Origin: Chitinophagaceae bacterium | GTDB taxonomy: Bacteria; Bacteroidota; Bacteroidia; Chitinophagales; Chitinophagaceae | DNA: 32,496 nucleotides | Assembly (NCBI GenBank): GCA_014379965.1 | Contig: JACMKU010000137.1 | Span: 1-32,496, forward strand | Direction of reading: 5' to 3' | Shown: positions 23,997-32,496 of the stretch, one piece after another | How positions within the stretch are numbered: the stretch's first letter is position 1 | Layout of the letters: every line of letters begins with the position of its first letter | Position numbers and translations under genes: made by a program | The notes under the pieces: generated by a model | Told to the model about the DNA's origin: nothing | Seen by the model: the letters and a program-made list of their open reading frames with translations, nothing else | Databases searched by the model: none

Positions 23997-25598
23997 TTAT
24001 TGTTGCTTGAGCGCCTGCATAAAACCGGCATAGGCGGGCTTCTTTTTATAATCCTTATCGAACAAGGTTGGATATTCGACCACTGCCGGAGGCCCCACTA
24101 CGATCCAACTATCCGTGTCTCCAACATTCCAGACAGTCACGCCGTAACGCTGTGCCGGCGGGATGTTGCGCATATACGATTCCACCACGAATTTATACAT
24201 CGCCGCCTGGTATTTAAATGTTGTATCGAGTGTATTGAAACCAATCCCCAACAACGAGGATACTCTCACATCCAGCTCGGTAATCTTGACTTTCAGACCT
24301 GTGGCAGCTAGCTTCTGAAACATTCTTTCGATGCCACCATGATCTGTATTCACACTGATATGCATCTGCGTTCCGATGCCGGTGATGCCGGCGTTCTGTG
24401 CCTTCAATTCGGCGGCGAGCGCTATAATAGAATCGAGCTTGGCGCTGTTCGATTCCAGGTTATAATCATTGAGGAAAAGCTCAGCCGTAGGATCGATCTG
24501 CTTAGCATAGTTGAAAGCCTTAGCTATATATCCTCTGCCAAGATATTGTGCCCAATAATACGTTCCACCCGTAGTTCCGGCGCCTGTGCGGATCGCAGGA
24601 GTACCGTCAGTATAAGGCTCATTGACGACGTCCCATGCTTTTACTTTATCCTTATAACGCGTTACCATTCCCTGTATCCAATCCTTGAGCACGGAATCAA
24701 CCTTCACTGCTACTGCTGCATTGCCCGGAGGCGCCGCCGGAGCTTCGACGATTCTAATGTCATCTATCCAGAAGGTTCCAGTTTGGGGAAACTGCAACTT
24801 GAACTGCGGAGATGTCTCGCCGGCAGTATAGTTCCAGGTATATTCTGCCCAGGTATTATTTACATTGATCGTTGTTTCGGCATACGCGGTATTCTGGTTC
24901 ACAAGCTTTATCTGGCCGATGCCTTTTGCGAAGAGCTTCACCTGGTATTGGCGTCCGGTGACTGCAGTCCAATTGGAACCCAGTGACTGTATCGACCACG
25001 GGTTGCTTCCCAGGGTATTCACTGTGACTTTGAATGAGCGAGCACCTTGTGGATTACCTGCAGTCTCTACGTCATATGCGGCGGCACCGCCATCACCCGC
25101 AAGTCTAGCCCATCCAGGAAAACTATTCCCAGTGCCGGATTCGAAGTTCCCATTGAATGCAGCATAAAGATCCGTCGCACTAGGAGGAGGCGCAGCCCCG
25201 AACGAACGGAGGAAGTCACCATTGTTATTCTGATGCCATGCCAGCGTATGACCATAGATTTGAAGTCCTGCTGCGCTCGCAAGGTTCACTAGTTCGTCAG
25301 TTGCCGCGTAGTTTTTTGTTCCGTTGTTTTGAACAATAGCCGCATGCTTCATCTGGTATTCAAAGGTTACATTGTCGAACTCCCTTTTCACCACCTCCGC
25401 ATAGGCGGCATTGTTCTTAAACATATTATACCCGATTCCAACGCCGATGGGGAAATCAGCCGCATCCTTCAAGGTACCCGTGGTCGATCCAGGATCGAAT
25501 TCGGGTTTCTCCTTTGCGCTCAGATCGGTCTTCTTGCAGGAGAACAACATGATTGATACGTACATCGCCATCAAGGGAAATAACATTCTCTTCATCAT
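23997..25598 (-). CDS. GH10 endo-1,4-beta-xylanase lipoprotein with inserted CBM
   Basis: This 533-aa surface enzyme has a lipoprotein signal ending MLFSCKK (lipid Cys about 21). The GH10 barrel begins at about 50 (GVGIGYNMFKNNAAYAEVV, FEYQMKHAAI, GLQIYGHTLAWHQ). It is then interrupted at about 145-286 by a beta-sandwich module (NGNFESGTGNSFPGWARL ... FWIDDIRI) of the CBM4/9-CBM22 type, and resumes with WIQGMVTRYKDKVKAWDVVNEP. Acid/base Glu is in VVNEPY (about 327); the nucleophile is in KITELDV (about 441). Such an insertion is known in several Bacteroidota xylanases (for example Prevotella Xyn10C). It hydrolyses internal xylan bonds at the cell surface. The frame extends to a TTG at 25628, but ATG at 25598 gives the normal lipoprotein signal; 25595 is equally possible. 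It follows susD by 38 bases. Confidence 0.95.
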   Translation of the reverse strand: MMKRMLFPLMAMYVSIMLFSCKKTDLSAKEKPEFDPGSTTGTLKDAADFPIGVGIGYNMFKNNAAYAEVVKREFDNVTFEYQMKHAAIVQNNGTKNYAATDELVNLASAAGLQIYGHTLAWHQNNNGDFLRSFGAAPPPSATDLYAAFNGNFESGTGNSFPGWARLAGDGGAAAYDVETAGNPQGARSFKVTVNTLGSNPWSIQSLGSNWTAVTGRQYQVKLFAKGIGQIKLVNQNTAYAETTINVNNTWAEYTWNYTAGETSPQFKLQFPQTGTFWIDDIRIVEAPAAPPGNAAVAVKVDSVLKDWIQGMVTRYKDKVKAWDVVNEPYTDGTPAIRTGAGTTGGTYYWAQYLGRGYIAKAFNYAKQIDPTAELFLNDYNLESNSAKLDSIIALAAELKAQNAGITGIGTQMHISVNTDHGGIERMFQKLAATGLKVKITELDVRVSSLLGIGFNTLDTTFKYQAAMYKFVVESYMRNIPPAQRYGVTVWNVGDTDSWIVVGPPAVVEYPTLFDKDYKKKPAYAGFMQALKQQ

Positions 25599-25636
25599 AT
25601 TCTTAGTTTTAAACTGTAAACTATTCAATCACCTCA

Positions 25637-27514
25637 TTAGAAGTAACCTGGATTCTGCCAACAGGCATTGCCTACGCAAGCACCTTCAGTAACTCTGTCT
25701 ATCTGGTCCTGCGGAATGGGTCGCAATACATAATGGTCTTTGAAATTTCCGTTATCTATTCCCGCTTCGGCGCGGTTCCATAACGATAATCTTGCTTTGA
25801 GGGACTTCGTTCTCACCAGGTCGAGCCAGCGGTGCGCCTCCCCAAATAATTCACGAGTACGTTCGTCGAGTATGAAGTCGAGCGTAACATCTCCTGCGGT
25901 GATTGTAACGGCTGCTGAAGCTGCTGCATTCTGTGCGGGAGTGTTAGTGGTACGATATGCAGCTCTTTGCCTGACCAGATTCAACATGTCTGCCGCCTGC
26001 TGCATGGTTCCTCCACCTTTGAAAGCAGCTTCTGCGGCGATCAGGTAGACTTCAGAAAACCTCGCGAGAACAAATGGTCTCGTCGAAGGATCGTTTGGTG
26101 CAGCACGACTTGGGTCATCCCATTTCTTCATTATGGGAAAAACAGTATTGGTCTGCATTGTTGGCGTCACGATGATTCCTTTGAAGGCCCTGGCACCGAA
26201 TGCCTGGGGCGCTCCTGGCACTGCATAGTCTGCAAACCAGACTGCGGTATCTGCACCTGCCGAGATTGCGTTGGTAAATACGTTATGGCTACCTGTATTC
26301 AACGTGCCACGGCTTCCGGTTACTCCGGGTCCGCTATAGGCCGCCTGTCCTGCTGCATTCTTATTTGCAATTAAGACTGTCTGGAATGTCTTATCATATC
26401 TTGAATCGTTCACCCTATCCGCGAAAGCCTGGTCGAGTATATAATTCTTACCAGCATTAGTACCAGTAGTCTGGCGATCGATGTTTGGTCTTAGGCGCGT
26501 ATACGGCCTCCCATAGTTTACATCCCTGAAAAGCATGGAGCCTCCACTGTTCGTGATCTTGCCCGCCGCATTCACCGTCGAATTGATTCCCAGCACATCG
26601 ATATAGTTATAGCGTTGTAGCCATGGTGTAACGTTTTGCGCATTTCCACCGGAGGCACCAGCCTGGTAAAGGCCATACTTTGGATCGTTGCTGTGATCGC
26701 TGACGAATAATGTCTCTTTTCCATAGTCATTGGCTGGAAGGAATGCATCGGCATAATTTTGCCAGAGGTCGAGACTGTATGTTGCCTTGTTGGCTATGAG
26801 AGTCGAAGCGATAGAATATGCCTGCGTGAAATCGGCAGTGGTATTATTCAACCATCCCCTCGTCAGGTATGCTTTTGCTAGGTAGTAAAGCGCCGCAGGT
26901 TTAGTTGCAGCTTTTCCCAGGAAAGGTGCTGTCACTGTATTCGGCAAATCGTTTGATGCCTCGGTAAGGTCCTTGATGATCTGAACATAAATATCGGCCA
27001 CTGGAGCTCGAGAGTCGGCGACAGATGGAACAGTAATGAATGTAGTATGCAATGGTACACTGCCGAAAGTTTGTACGAGGTAGAAGTAAATAAAGCCTCT
27101 GAGAAACTTCGCCTGTGCAAGGTATTGCGTTCTCTTATCGGCAGGCATATTTGCCGTTGGCCCGATCTCGAGAATTCCGTTTAAAGTATTAATAGCGGTG
27201 TAAATGTTGAATGCGCCATTGAAATCTCCGGTACCAATTCCATTATAAGTAAATAGTCTTGGATTACCTGCGCTTCCTCCCATCAGGTGATCATCGGTTC
27301 CTGCCATTTGCGCCACAGTATGACCCTCAGTACCCCAGCCGGAACGAATATCATTGTAGACACCGGCCAATCCTCCCAATAGACCTTCGGGTGTATTGAA
27401 GAAAGAAGGTACGATCTGCGACCTGGGTTTTTCTTCAAGCAATTTCTTACAACTACCAGAAAACAGCACCATAACAACCAGTAGCAGGCAATTTATCTTG
27501 TTTATGCGTTTCAT
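25637..27514 (-). CDS. susD-like: SusD/RagB-family glycan-binding lipoprotein
   Basis: This 625-aa outer-membrane lipoprotein has a signal peptide with lipobox FSGSCKK (Cys22). It begins like SusD proteins (LLEEKPRSQIVPSFFNTPEGLLGGLAGVY) with TPR-like helices, shows KFLRGFIYFYLVQTFGSVPL (about 133-152) and FVLARFSEVYLIAAEAAFKGG (about 475-495), the RTRELFGEAHRWLDLVRT segment and the usual C-terminal CWQNPGYF. It binds oligosaccharides and caps the SusC transporter. The gene lies 19 bases after susC and upstream of the xylanase gene, so xylo-oligosaccharides are the probable ligand. The start is the first ATG. Nothing unusual is seen. Confidence 0.96.
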   Translation of the reverse strand: MKRINKINCLLLVVMVLFSGSCKKLLEEKPRSQIVPSFFNTPEGLLGGLAGVYNDIRSGWGTEGHTVAQMAGTDDHLMGGSAGNPRLFTYNGIGTGDFNGAFNIYTAINTLNGILEIGPTANMPADKRTQYLAQAKFLRGFIYFYLVQTFGSVPLHTTFITVPSVADSRAPVADIYVQIIKDLTEASNDLPNTVTAPFLGKAATKPAALYYLAKAYLTRGWLNNTTADFTQAYSIASTLIANKATYSLDLWQNYADAFLPANDYGKETLFVSDHSNDPKYGLYQAGASGGNAQNVTPWLQRYNYIDVLGINSTVNAAGKITNSGGSMLFRDVNYGRPYTRLRPNIDRQTTGTNAGKNYILDQAFADRVNDSRYDKTFQTVLIANKNAAGQAAYSGPGVTGSRGTLNTGSHNVFTNAISAGADTAVWFADYAVPGAPQAFGARAFKGIIVTPTMQTNTVFPIMKKWDDPSRAAPNDPSTRPFVLARFSEVYLIAAEAAFKGGGTMQQAADMLNLVRQRAAYRTTNTPAQNAAASAAVTITAGDVTLDFILDERTRELFGEAHRWLDLVRTKSLKARLSLWNRAEAGIDNGNFKDHYVLRPIPQDQIDRVTEGACVGNACWQNPGYF

Positions 27515-27533
27515 ATAAGCTGATTTATTCGTG

Positions 27534-30500
27534 TTAGAATTTAAGGTTTAACCCAATGAGAAATTGGCGAGTCGATGGATTGTTAGCATTGACGCTTATG
27601 ATACGTCCAACACCACCCGAACCACCAGCGCCTACACTGTTTCCTCCCTGCTGCGACTGGATGCCGCCGCCATAGCCATTCCCTTCCGGATCAGGACCGA
27701 AACCGTCTCTTACAAAAGGAGAATAGAGGATGAAAGGATTCACGGCACTTACATACAATCTCAATGATTGCAAGTGCGCCTTATTCATCCACGATTTAGG
27801 AAAATCATATCCAAGGTTAATGCTCCTGCATTTGATGAAGGATCCATCCATGTAACCAACAGTAGATGCATACAGGAACCTATCAGTACTCGCATCGGGA
27901 CGAGGAAACGCGTTTGTTGGATTAGTAGGAGTCCAGTAATCGACCTTCAACTGGTTATTCCGACTCTGCATGAAAAAGGTATATCCCTGGCCGCTTCCGT
28001 CAGTAGTAACATACGGCACGAGGACCTTCATTCCCATGCGAGCATACATGACGACGGAAAGGTCGAAATTCTTAAAGGTCACTCTATTCGTCAATCCTCC
28101 TTCCCATTTCGGTTGAAAGCTCCCGATGATCTGGCGGTCGTTCGCATCGATCTTATGGTCGCCATTTAGATCCTCAACCCGGATTTGCCCGGCCTTCTGC
28201 ACCGGACTGATCTGCGCCGCCAACTCGGCGGCGTCCTTCGTTTGCCATATTCCTATTTTCCTAAGATCATAAATAACGTTCAGCGGTTGTCCTACGAACC
28301 AGCCGTTATCTATATTCGAGAGCTGACTCGGTGTAGCTAGCTGCGTGATCTCATCGCGTGAGAAGAAATAATTGAGGTCTGTACTCCAGACGAGCCCGCT
28401 TGCTGTCTTAATATTAACCGTACTCAAAGTGATCTCCAATCCATGGCCTTTTGTTTTTCCGACATTCTGTACTGTACTCGTTGCGCCATTACTGAATGGC
28501 AGACTTACCGGCAACAGGATATCTTTCGTCTTGTGACTATACACATCGATTACTCCTGTGATACGATTTCTAAACAAGCCAAACTCTAAACCAATATTGG
28601 TTTGCTGTGTCGATTGCCATTTCAATGAACTGTTTGGAAGCGTAGTTACCAGGAATGCTATCTGTTGACCAGCAGTACCCTGTCCGAAATTATAGAAGCT
28701 TGTTCCGAGACCACCCAATGTTGAATAAGGTGCAACGCCCTGGTTGGAAGTCTTACCCCAACCACCTCTTAATTTCAGGTTTGACAGGAAGGCGACGCCC
28801 TGCATGAACCTCTCATTCGAAACATTCCATCCAACGGCAAATGCGGGATAGGTGAACCATTGATTGCCCGGTGAGAGCACTGATGCACCATCTCTGCGAA
28901 CAGTCGCAGTTAGATTATAACGATTGTCGTAACCATATGTCGCACGGGCCATGTATGAGATTAAGCCTCTCTTGGAAAAATTATTTGGATTATCATTCGG
29001 GTTTTGTGGATTGATAGCCGCTACTGTTTGCGCTAACCCAATGTTTGTGTTTTGCTGGTAGTCCGCAGGAAGTCCAACTCCGAACAAACCGGTATTTTGG
29101 CTGTGATCCTTTTGCACACCGAACAATCCGGTGAAACCGACACGATGTTTATCATTGACTGTGAAATCATAATTCACCAGGTTGTCGATTGTGTATGTCC
29201 ATGCCTCACCGTTTCTCACGCTTGCGCGATTCTGGGTGGGATTTGTAGATGGATTAACGGAGGTGAGTATTCCTTCATAGTTGTCTTGCTGTTGTTGGCG
29301 ATAATCGAGTCCAATATTGATACGGTATTTAAGTCCCTTTATAATCATCACCTCTCCATAAAGACTATTGAACGTGCGAATACGGCGTGTGCGGTCGAGG
29401 ATTTGTTCAGGCTTGCTAATAAGTGTCAGGGGGCTGACAGAGATCGAGGCATCCGCCCCTTGTTGCGGAAAGAGGTTCACTGTTCCATCGGCGTTATAAG
29501 GCTCGGCTAATGGAGTCAAACGCATGAGGCCGCCTGGAACACCGCCGCCACCTGGGGCGCGTGCGAAAGTGAGTGTATTCAGTGTATTGATTCCAATCCT
29601 GATCCTGCTATTTAGTTGATGATCGATCGTAGCACGAAGAGAATAGCGTTCAAATTTCTGGTTGGGAATAATACCGGTCTCTTTAAAATAACCACCACTC
29701 AGTCCAAACTGTGTTCCTTCTGTACCACCCGCGAGACTCAGGTTGTGATTGGTCACGAATCCGTCTTTGTACATGAGGTCCTGCCAATCCGTTGATATGC
29801 CTGCAGCAAGAGCTGCTTGCTCTGAGGTCGTCAATAGATAACCACTCGATGCGGGTGCAGCACCTGCGGCCGCCTCGGCCTTGAATGCAGCAAACTCGGG
29901 ACCATTGAATACGCGCAATTTGTCCATGATGCGTGAGATACCATTATATGTATCATAACTGATGACTCCCTTGCCTGTCTTTCCTCTTTTGGTCGTAATT
30001 AAGATTACACCACCTGAACCTCTCGATCCGTAGATGGCAGTCGCTGATGCGTCTTTTAATATTTCCAGGCTTGCAATATCATCGGGGTTGATGTCATTAA
30101 TGCTGCCTGAGAAAGGAATTCCATCGAGCACGATAAGGGGATTGTCCAATCCGTCAGCCTCTCCTTGTGTTCGTGCAATGGAGCGCGTACCCCTGATGCG
30201 GATCTGTCCGCCGCCGCCGGGTGTGGCACTGTTACTGACGATGTCGACGCCTGCTGTGCGTCCTTTCAATTGAGCAATCACATTCGGTGCCGCTACCTCG
30301 CGTAGTGTTTCGCCTTTTATCTTCACGACTGCACCGGTGACGTCTTTTGATTTCTGTGTTCCGTAACCCACCACGACAACTTCATCAAGGCTCCTGTCTT
30401 GCGGGGAAAGGGTTATGGATAAGGTTTGACGATTGTTGACCTTTACCTCTCTCTGTAAGAAATCTATTGCCGAGATGACTAGCGTTGCATCTCCCGGTGC

Positions 30501-30755
30501 CGATATTTCAAAGTTGCCATTATCATCACCGGTGACGCCAACTGAACTTCCCTTAATAACTACGGATGGGCGCTGCACTGGTTGTCCAGTTTCATTGGTG
30601 ACAGCGCCTTTTACCCTAATGGTCGTCTGCGCCATTGAAGGAAGTGCAGCAAGAATAATGAGCCAAAGTGGAAGGAGGAAGAGCAGGGAACCGGGTAGCA
30701 GCCCGCTCCTGCGTGTGATTTGATTTTTCAAACTTCTTAAAGATGAGACTTTCAT
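27534..30755 (-). CDS. susC-like: SusC/RagA-family TonB-dependent outer-membrane transporter
   Basis: This protein has 1073 aa from the chosen ATG. It has a long signal peptide (to about 42, ending SMAQ), a carboxypeptidase-regulatory-like domain (about 47-118, VKGAVTNETGQPVQRPSVVIKG), the DEVVVVGYGTQKS motif preceding the plug, a plug domain with LDGIPFSGSINDINPDDIAS-LEILKDASATAIYGSRGS-GGVILITT (pieces at about 205-255), and a 22-strand barrel ending in the expected aromatic residue (LNLKF). It imports oligosaccharides with SusD, powered by TonB. The frame can be extended to a TTG at 30800, but ATG at 30755 (MKVSSLRSLKN) gives a sensible signal peptide. It heads the susC-susD-xylanase unit. 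A LacI-type operator lies in the shared upstream region. Confidence 0.96.
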   Translation of the reverse strand: MKVSSLRSLKNQITRRSGLLPGSLLFLLPLWLIILAALPSMAQTTIRVKGAVTNETGQPVQRPSVVIKGSSVGVTGDDNGNFEISAPGDATLVISAIDFLQREVKVNNRQTLSITLSPQDRSLDEVVVVGYGTQKSKDVTGAVVKIKGETLREVAAPNVIAQLKGRTAGVDIVSNSATPGGGGQIRIRGTRSIARTQGEADGLDNPLIVLDGIPFSGSINDINPDDIASLEILKDASATAIYGSRGSGGVILITTKRGKTGKGVISYDTYNGISRIMDKLRVFNGPEFAAFKAEAAAGAAPASSGYLLTTSEQAALAAGISTDWQDLMYKDGFVTNHNLSLAGGTEGTQFGLSGGYFKETGIIPNQKFERYSLRATIDHQLNSRIRIGINTLNTLTFARAPGGGGVPGGLMRLTPLAEPYNADGTVNLFPQQGADASISVSPLTLISKPEQILDRTRRIRTFNSLYGEVMIIKGLKYRINIGLDYRQQQQDNYEGILTSVNPSTNPTQNRASVRNGEAWTYTIDNLVNYDFTVNDKHRVGFTGLFGVQKDHSQNTGLFGVGLPADYQQNTNIGLAQTVAAINPQNPNDNPNNFSKRGLISYMARATYGYDNRYNLTATVRRDGASVLSPGNQWFTYPAFAVGWNVSNERFMQGVAFLSNLKLRGGWGKTSNQGVAPYSTLGGLGTSFYNFGQGTAGQQIAFLVTTLPNSSLKWQSTQQTNIGLEFGLFRNRITGVIDVYSHKTKDILLPVSLPFSNGATSTVQNVGKTKGHGLEITLSTVNIKTASGLVWSTDLNYFFSRDEITQLATPSQLSNIDNGWFVGQPLNVIYDLRKIGIWQTKDAAELAAQISPVQKAGQIRVEDLNGDHKIDANDRQIIGSFQPKWEGGLTNRVTFKNFDLSVVMYARMGMKVLVPYVTTDGSGQGYTFFMQSRNNQLKVDYWTPTNPTNAFPRPDASTDRFLYASTVGYMDGSFIKCRSINLGYDFPKSWMNKAHLQSLRLYVSAVNPFILYSPFVRDGFGPDPEGNGYGGGIQSQQGGNSVGAGGSGGVGRIISVNANNPSTRQFLIGLNLKF

Positions 30756-31176
30756 AAACAGCAATTTTTTAAGTTTTAGGTTTAGAAAGCTGGCAACCAA
30801 CTTTTTTCTGATTTTTTAATTGTCTTCAGTCTTCATGAGGTTGGGTATGTAGGCTTTTCATTCTGTTCAGGTCGATGCGCCGCGACTCTTCACACTGGAG
30901 TCAACCTCACCGTTCCGGTGGGTCGGGCATATGCAGTTTTGCACGAAAAATGATAGAAAGAAAGCGATAAAATGGTCGATAGAGAAGGAAATGACTTGCC
31001 CTGTAAGTCAGTAGCAGCAAGGCTTTCGGAGGCAATGGAAGGTTCCTTTTAATCATTACGGCAAGCATGAAATACGAATTTGCAATTCGAATGTAAAGAG
31101 ATTTTTCTAAAAATTGCAACCGATTGCAATTTTTTTTTCAAAATGTATTAGTTTTATTTGTAGGACGCCAGGAACT
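30756..31176. other. Divergent control region between susC and the LacI-type regulator
   Basis: This 421-base gap holds no supportable gene. Visible parts are a strong palindromic operator at 31109-31134, a weaker partly symmetric site TTTGCAATTCGAATGTAAA near 31079-31097, and a short hairpin CACCG-TTC-CGGTG at 30908-30920 without a T run. I could not find a convincing TTTG/TAnnTTTG promoter for susC. Confidence 0.6.
31109..31134. promoter_or_regulatory. LacI-family operator, site 1
   Basis: The palindrome has 11-base arms AAAAATTGCAA and TTGCAATTTTT around CCGA. The core TGCAACCGATTGCA carries the central CG and AAnCGnTT layout known for LacI/GalR-family operators. It lies 43 bases upstream of the first regulator's start and about 355 bases upstream of susC. 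The identical 14-base core recurs before the second regulator gene. Confidence 0.75.
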
Positions 31177-32214
31177 ATGCATGAAGACAAGGAAATAACC
31201 ATCTATGATATTGCGAAGCATCTCAACATCTCCGCAACTACTGTCAGCCGTGGGTTGAAGGATCATCCGACTATTAATAAGAATACAAGAAAGAAAATAG
31301 CCGAGGCTGCGCATCATCTGGGTTATCGTTCAAACACGTTCGCCAGCAGCCTGAGAAGCAAGAAGACACATACGATCGGGGTCATTGTTCCAAGGCTGAA
31401 CAGCTATTTTATGTCGTCCGTTCTGGCGGGAATGGAAGATGCAGCAAGCCGTGTCAACTACAACCTGATCATTAGCCAGTCACTTGAAAAAGCCGGGAAG
31501 GAGATAGCGAATGCGCATACAATGTTCAACAAGCGAGTGGACGGCCTTCTTGTATCCCTTGCTTATGACACCGGGAATATCAATCATTTCGCGCCTTTCT
31601 TTCGCAAGAAGATACCGGTAGTATTCTTCGACCGTATTTATGCCAGCGAAGAGAGTACGGGGATAGTAATCGACAACCGGAAGGCCGCCTATGAAGTCAC
31701 AAAACACTTGCTGGAACAGGGTTGTAAGAGGGTCATGCATCTCGCTGGAAACCTGCTGAGGAATGTTTACTCAGATCGCCTCGCAGGATACAAGAAGGCG
31801 TTGGAGGAACACAATGTGTCCTACGATGAGGGGCTGGTACATATAAGTACTCTGGATGAAAAATCGGGAACCGCCGCCGCCGAACGCATTCTTAGTATGG
31901 GAAAAAAAAGACCGGATGCGGTGATCGCAGCCAACGATACCGCGGCCGTTTACTGCATGATCAAATTAAAAGACGCCGGTCTATTAATCCCTGGCGACAT
32001 CGCATTCGCAGGCTTCAACAACGATCCTATCAGCAAGATCATCGAGCCCAATCTTACTACCATCAATTATTCTGGTTACGACATGGGAGAGACTGCCGTC
32101 AATAGTCTTATCAATCATCTCAACGGCGTATCCAGTGTGAGAACCACCAATACTATTATACTGCGTTCAGACCTCATCATCCGCGCATCATCATTAAAAA
32201 ACAAAAATTTGTAG
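31177..32214 (+). CDS. LacI/GalR-family transcriptional regulator (first of tandem pair)
   Basis: This 345-aa regulator has an N-terminal helix-turn-helix (ITIYDIAKHLNISATTVSRG, about 7-26), a hinge helix (ASSLRSKKTHTIGVIVP, about 54-70) and a periplasmic-binding-protein-like effector domain with RVDGLLVSLAY, VVFFDRI, VMHLAGN, RPDAVIAANDTAAV and DIAFAGFNNDPIS. It probably binds TGCAACCGATTGCA at 31109-31134, and may control susC and itself in response to a xylan-derived sugar; this is inferred from position. The frame reaches back to a TTG at 31114 inside the operator, but ATG at 31177 is preferred because it has a good ribosome binding site (CCAGGAACT) and starts at the normal distance from the DNA-binding helix. 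Confidence 0.93.
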   Translation: MHEDKEITIYDIAKHLNISATTVSRGLKDHPTINKNTRKKIAEAAHHLGYRSNTFASSLRSKKTHTIGVIVPRLNSYFMSSVLAGMEDAASRVNYNLIISQSLEKAGKEIANAHTMFNKRVDGLLVSLAYDTGNINHFAPFFRKKIPVVFFDRIYASEESTGIVIDNRKAAYEVTKHLLEQGCKRVMHLAGNLLRNVYSDRLAGYKKALEEHNVSYDEGLVHISTLDEKSGTAAAERILSMGKKRPDAVIAANDTAAVYCMIKLKDAGLLIPGDIAFAGFNNDPISKIIEPNLTTINYSGYDMGETAVNSLINHLNGVSSVRTTNTIILRSDLIIRASSLKNKNL

Positions 32215-32238
32215 TTGAATATTTTTTTGCGAGTTTTA

Positions 32239-32252
32239 TGCAACCGATTGCA
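32239..32252. promoter_or_regulatory. LacI-family operator, site 2
   Basis: TGCAACCGATTGCA is the same 14-base core as site 1. It ends 2 bases before the ATG of the second regulator gene, so a bound protein would cover the start region and block transcription or its first steps. The outer arms are not conserved. Confidence 0.7.
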
Positions 32253-32254
32253 AC

Positions 32255-32496
32255 ATGAAGCCAAAGAAAGAAATCACCATCTATGATATCGCCCAGAAAC
32301 TGGCGCTTTCATCCGCAACGGTTAGCCGGGGACTACAGAATAACCCTGCCATTAATAAGAACACACGCAAGAAGATCCAGGAAGCCGCCAAAGAACTTGG
32401 CTATCGTCACAACACATTCGCCAGCAGCCTGCGCAAGCAGAAGACCAACACCATCGGAGTAATCGTACATGAACTAAACAGCAACTTTATCACCTC
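32255..32496 (+). CDS. LacI/GalR-family transcriptional regulator (second of pair, 3' end outside window)
   Basis: Eighty codons are visible, covering the DNA-binding domain (EITIYDIAQKLALSSATVSRG), hinge (ASSLRKQKTNTIGVIVHEL) and the first strand of the effector domain. It is clearly a paralogue of the upstream regulator: the helix-turn-helix and hinge are largely identical (INKNTRKKI, NTFASSLR). The start is only 40 bases after the upstream stop, yet a separate operator sits in this gap. The similar recognition helices and identical operator cores suggest that both proteins bind the same sites. Confidence 0.93.
   Translation, partial: MKPKKEITIYDIAQKLALSSATVSRGLQNNPAINKNTRKKIQEAAKELGYRHNTFASSLRKQKTNTIGVIVHELNSNFIT

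Noticed and set aside
24339..24986. 215-aa plus-strand frame inside the xylanase gene
   Set aside because: It is antisense to a well-supported GH10 gene and has no recognisable domain.
30907..31119. 70-aa hydrophobic frame on the minus strand upstream of susC
   Set aside because: It begins inside the LacI operator without an ATG and shows no domain or ribosome binding site; likely chance in a control region.
31480..31740. 86-aa minus-strand frame in the first LacI gene
   Set aside because: Antisense shadow of a clear regulator gene.

Overview
The window looks like chromosomal DNA of a member of the Bacteroidota, most likely family Chitinophagaceae. Supporting signs are a SusC/SusD pair, surface lipoproteins with a Cys-Lys-Lys lipobox, a fused E1 alpha/beta 2-oxoacid dehydrogenase, DUF1573 proteins, weak or absent Shine-Dalgarno sites and one clean Bacteroidota promoter (TTTG-N19-TAnnTTTG). 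The genus is inference. No tRNA, rRNA, CRISPR array, transposase or phage gene was seen.

Layout. (1) 1-5500: the 5' part of a DUF3857/transglutaminase-like protein (minus), a fused E1 dehydrogenase (minus), a divergent pair of exported DUF1573 proteins (plus) ending in a strong terminator, and an orphan 115-aa protein with its own terminator. (2) 5576-15235: four minus-strand genes that form the most interesting part of the window. They encode a GYF-like single-pass membrane protein, an actin/Hsp70-fold ATPase with an extra N-terminal domain, a signal-peptide/TM/coiled-coil adaptor, and a 1750-aa polypeptide that joins a SEDS (RodA/FtsW-type) glycosyltransferase to a penicillin-binding transpeptidase. 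Together they resemble a compact, self-contained analogue of the Rod (elongasome) complex. (3) 15645-17757: a class I PLP aminotransferase (plus) and a GNAT acetyltransferase (minus). (4) 17949-32496: a glucuronoxylan utilisation locus with mannonate dehydratase (uxuA), a sodium/sugar symporter, xylose isomerase (xylA), xylulokinase (xylB), a GH10 xylanase with an inserted carbohydrate-binding module, SusD, SusC and two tandem LacI-family regulators; the second regulator runs off the window.

How the genes work together in region 4 (inference from families): the surface GH10 lipoprotein cuts xylan, SusCD imports the oligosaccharides, the symporter carries a sugar across the inner membrane, XylA and XylB feed xylose into the pentose phosphate pathway, and UxuA handles the glucuronate side-chain branch. 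The LacI proteins probably bind TGCAACCGATTGCA, which lies upstream of each of their genes; the first copy lies in the region shared with susC.

Between genes the window is rich in repeats. Several tracts are built from seven-base words (GGGCAAT, GAATCGG, TTTAACG, ACTAGCC, CTAATTC), and three of them are arranged as inverted arms around a core. A second, longer family (CCGCAGATTTTCATGAT...TTTACGCGGATA) flanks the GNAT gene. Most of these tracts begin within a few bases of a stop codon. Several open reading frames run into the repeats, so the longest possible starts of the aminotransferase and uxuA are artefacts.
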